Below, one piece after another: positions 41,598-43,291 of a stretch of DNA of 43,291 nt. The translations under genes were made by a program, and so were the position numbers. Numbering within the stretch: the first letter of the stretch is position 1; every line of letters begins with the position of its first letter. Source of the stretch: Methylobacteriaceae bacterium (lineage in GTDB: Bacteria > Pseudomonadota > Alphaproteobacteria > Rhizobiales > Beijerinckiaceae); the NCBI GenBank assembly GCA_947444195.1, contig CANEZL010000039.1, positions 1 to 43,291 on the forward strand, read 5' to 3'. The notes under the pieces were generated by a model. That model was given only the letters and a program-made list of their open reading frames with translations. It ran no database searches and was not told the origin of the DNA.

Positions 41598-41670
41598 TGA
41601 ACGTTGTTCACGCATGCGTTGTCGCAGGGCTCTGAACGTTGTTCAAGTGCGTTTTTGCACGACGTGCAAA
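41598..41670. promoter_or_regulatory. Three palindromes in the pspA-tetR divergent promoter
   Basis: TGAACgttGTTCA occurs twice, identically, at 41598-41610 and 41633-41645 (35 bp between centres). TTTGCACgacGTGCAAA lies at 41654-41670, next to the tetR ribosome site. TetR-family proteins bind palindromes of about this size, so the first two are the likely operator; the third may be a second site or a different regulator's. Confidence 0.7.
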
Positions 41671-41684
41671 GAGAGGGGTTTCCC

Positions 41685-42326
41685 ATGGATGGTGAACCGC
41701 GCCGCCGGGCGCTGCGGGAGAGCGTGCTCGCCGCCGCCGAGGCCATGATCGCCGAGGACGGGCTCGACGGCCTGCGCGCTCGGGGCCTCGCCCAGGCGGC
41801 GGGCTGCGCCGTGGGGGCGATCTACACGGCGTTTCCGGACCTCGACGCGGTGGTCCAGGCGGTGAACCTGCGGACCCTGAACCTGTTCGATGCGGCCCTG
41901 GGGCCAGCCCGGACCGCGGTCGCGGCGGATGGGGCCGCCGACGCCCTGGTGCGGCTCGGCCTCGCCTATCTCGATCTCGCCCGCGCCCATCCCCTGCGCT
42001 GGGACGCCTTGTTCCGCTACCGGGTGCCGCCGGGCCGGCCGGTGCCGGAGGAATACGCGGCCGAGCAGGCCCGCCTGTTCAGCCGCATCGAGCAGCCCCT
42101 GCACGCCCTGCGGCCGGACCTGCCGCCGGCCGAGTGCCGGCTGCTCGCGCGCAGCCTGTTCTCGGCCACCCACGGCATCGTCGCCCTCGGCCTCGACGCG
42201 CAGCGCCTCGCCCTGCCCGCCCCCGTCGTCGGCGCCCAGATCGAACTCCTGGTCCGGGCGATGGCCGCGGGCCTGCGCCGGGGACCCGGCGACGCCGCTC
42301 CCGAGACGGGACCGGGCTCACTTTAA
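41685..42326 (+). CDS. TetR-family transcriptional regulator
   Basis: Regulator of 213 residues. The N-terminal helix-turn-helix spans about residues 8-55 (RRALRESVLAAAEAMIAEDGLDGLRARGLAQAAGCAVGAIYTAFPDLDAVV); the C-terminal domain resembles TetR_C of the WHG type, with LGLAYLDLARAHPLRWDALFRYR and SATHGIVALGL. ATG 41685 is preceded by GAGAGGGG; the longer frame from 41604 would cross the operators. It probably represses itself and the divergent pspA-like gene. The ligand is unknown. Confidence 0.85.
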   Translation: MDGEPRRRALRESVLAAAEAMIAEDGLDGLRARGLAQAAGCAVGAIYTAFPDLDAVVQAVNLRTLNLFDAALGPARTAVAADGAADALVRLGLAYLDLARAHPLRWDALFRYRVPPGRPVPEEYAAEQARLFSRIEQPLHALRPDLPPAECRLLARSLFSATHGIVALGLDAQRLALPAPVVGAQIELLVRAMAAGLRRGPGDAAPETGPGSL

Positions 42327-42391
42327 GTCGATATTGACGATGATGTGACAATCCACGGCTGGGGCTGGATGAAATCGACAGGAGTTCCTGG

Positions 42392-43291
42392 ATGCCGCTC
42401 AATCTCAAACGCTGCCTGCTCGGCATCTTCGGTGCCATGCTCGCGCTCGCCGTGGCGCAGGGCGTGGTCGCGCTCCTGAAGCTGGAGGCGATCGGCACGC
42501 AGACGGCGTCGCTCCTCGACAATTCCGTGCCGTCGATGAACGAGGCCCACACCATCGGCTCCCTCGTCACGCGCACGCGCCTCTGGCAGTTCCGGTTCAT
42601 GACCGCCGAGAGCGAGGCCGCGCTGCCGGAATACGCCCGCAAGGTCGCCACCTTCATGCAGGACCGCGACGCCGCCGTGGAGGGCTACCGGCGCCTCGTC
42701 GGCTCGCCCGAGGAACAGGCGGCCTACGACGACCTCGTGCGCAAGCTCGGCGTGCTGAGGCCGGACTGGGACCGGCTCAGCGCCATCCCGGCGGAGCGGC
42801 GCGAGGAGGCCATGGCCTTCTTCCGCGGGCCGATGCAGGTGAACTACCTCGCCGCGACCGCGGCGGCGGCCAAGCTCGTCGAGATCAACATGGCCGCGAT
42901 GCGCGTCTCCGACGCCGCGATCCGCGCCCAGCACGCGACCGCCCGCGAGACGACCCTGCTGGTGCTCGCCCTGATGTTCGTGGCCGCCCTCGGCGCCGCG
43001 GCCTTCGGCGTGCTCGGCGTGTCGCGCCCGATCGAGCGGATGACGGCCGCCATGCGCCGGCTCGCCGCGGGCGATACCGAGGCCGAGATCCCCTATGAGG
43101 GCCGCCGCAACGAGATCGGCGCGATGGCCGCCGCCGTCCGGGTCTTCCGGGAGAACCTGCTGCGTTCGCGGGCCCTGGAGGCGGAGACGGCATCGGCGCG
43201 GGCGTCGGCGGAGGCGCAGCGCCGGGCGGGCATGCGCCAGATGGCCGACGGGTTCGAGGCGGCGGTCGGCCACGTGCTGGCCGCCGTGGCC
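42392..43291 (+). CDS. Methyl-accepting chemotaxis protein, truncated by window edge
   Basis: Reading frame open to the last base, 300 codons seen. Starts MPLNLKRCLLGIFGAMLALA (first membrane helix about residues 7-30), then a periplasmic four-helix-bundle sensor region, the second helix (about 188-210: TTLLVLALMFVAALGAAAFG), and a HAMP domain (RPIERMTAAMRRLAAGDTEAEIPYEGRRNEIGAMAAAV). The sequence ends in the early part of the cytoplasmic domain (QMADGFEAAVGHVLAAVA), so the methylation and CheA/W-binding region lie outside. AGGAG at 42380-42384 sits 7 bp before ATG 42392. Confidence 0.88.
   Translation, partial: MPLNLKRCLLGIFGAMLALAVAQGVVALLKLEAIGTQTASLLDNSVPSMNEAHTIGSLVTRTRLWQFRFMTAESEAALPEYARKVATFMQDRDAAVEGYRRLVGSPEEQAAYDDLVRKLGVLRPDWDRLSAIPAERREEAMAFFRGPMQVNYLAATAAAAKLVEINMAAMRVSDAAIRAQHATARETTLLVLALMFVAALGAAAFGVLGVSRPIERMTAAMRRLAAGDTEAEIPYEGRRNEIGAMAAAVRVFRENLLRSRALEAETASARASAEAQRRAGMRQMADGFEAAVGHVLAAVA

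Noticed and set aside
41604..41684. Longer TetR from 41604
   Set aside because: The extension would translate across the operators; ATG 41685 has GAGAGGGG and gives the normal HTH position.

Overview
The window is GC-rich alphaproteobacterial chromosome. The gene content, the dispersed hairpin repeats and the glnII/GstI-type pair point to Hyphomicrobiales, most likely Methylobacterium or Methylorubrum; this is inferred from family resemblance, as no marker gene is present. I saw no rRNA, tRNA, CRISPR array, transposase, integrase or phage gene. Most of the window is ordinary, densely packed core chromosome.

Layout. 1-3571: the end of cobF (cobalamin synthesis), a cluster of four hairpins, a RadD-like SF2 helicase, a PsiE-like membrane protein and a group III truncated globin with an AT-rich double palindrome upstream. 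3936-13044: a complete potassium-uptake operon in the order microprotein, kdpF, kdpA, microprotein, kdpB, repeat, kdpC, kdpD, kdpE, ptsN-like EIIA. 13158-18143: a TerB-like protein, a small hypothetical, a GhrA-like dehydrogenase, a PAS-GGDEF cyclase convergent with a GAF/HisKA_2 kinase, and a tiny lipoprotein. 18257-23288: a PaoABC-type molybdenum aldehyde oxidoreductase and a LysR regulator. 23289-27921: an AT-rich leader with a small secreted protein, beta-carbonic anhydrase plus SulP transporter, and PhoD phosphatase.

27912-35563 holds mainly membrane and ion-homeostasis genes: a YgjV-like protein, NhaA, a voltage-gated potassium channel with a C-terminal zinc ribbon, the glucan synthase OpgH, a PilZ protein and an SLC13/RCK_C transporter. 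35720-37256: a hypothetical, a small secreted protein with an internal repeat, and a two-CBS protein. 37343-40153 is a glutamine node: glnII (GSII), a divergent small GstI/DUF2735-like gene and glutaminase glsA. 40355-42326: YiaA-like and PspA/IM30-like genes divergent from a TetR regulator, with three palindromes between them. The window ends inside a methyl-accepting chemotaxis protein.

The observations most worth checking are these. (1) A two-hairpin repeat occurs at kdpB/kdpC, beside ghrA and, as a partial copy, in the putative glnII leader; stem bases have changed in compensating pairs between copies. (2) The glnII/GstI-like pair has a well-matched sigma-54 promoter upstream of a leader of about 170 nt. 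(3) A TetR-PspA-YiaA envelope-stress module carries duplicated operators. (4) The kdp operon carries extra single-helix microproteins and its own EIIA.
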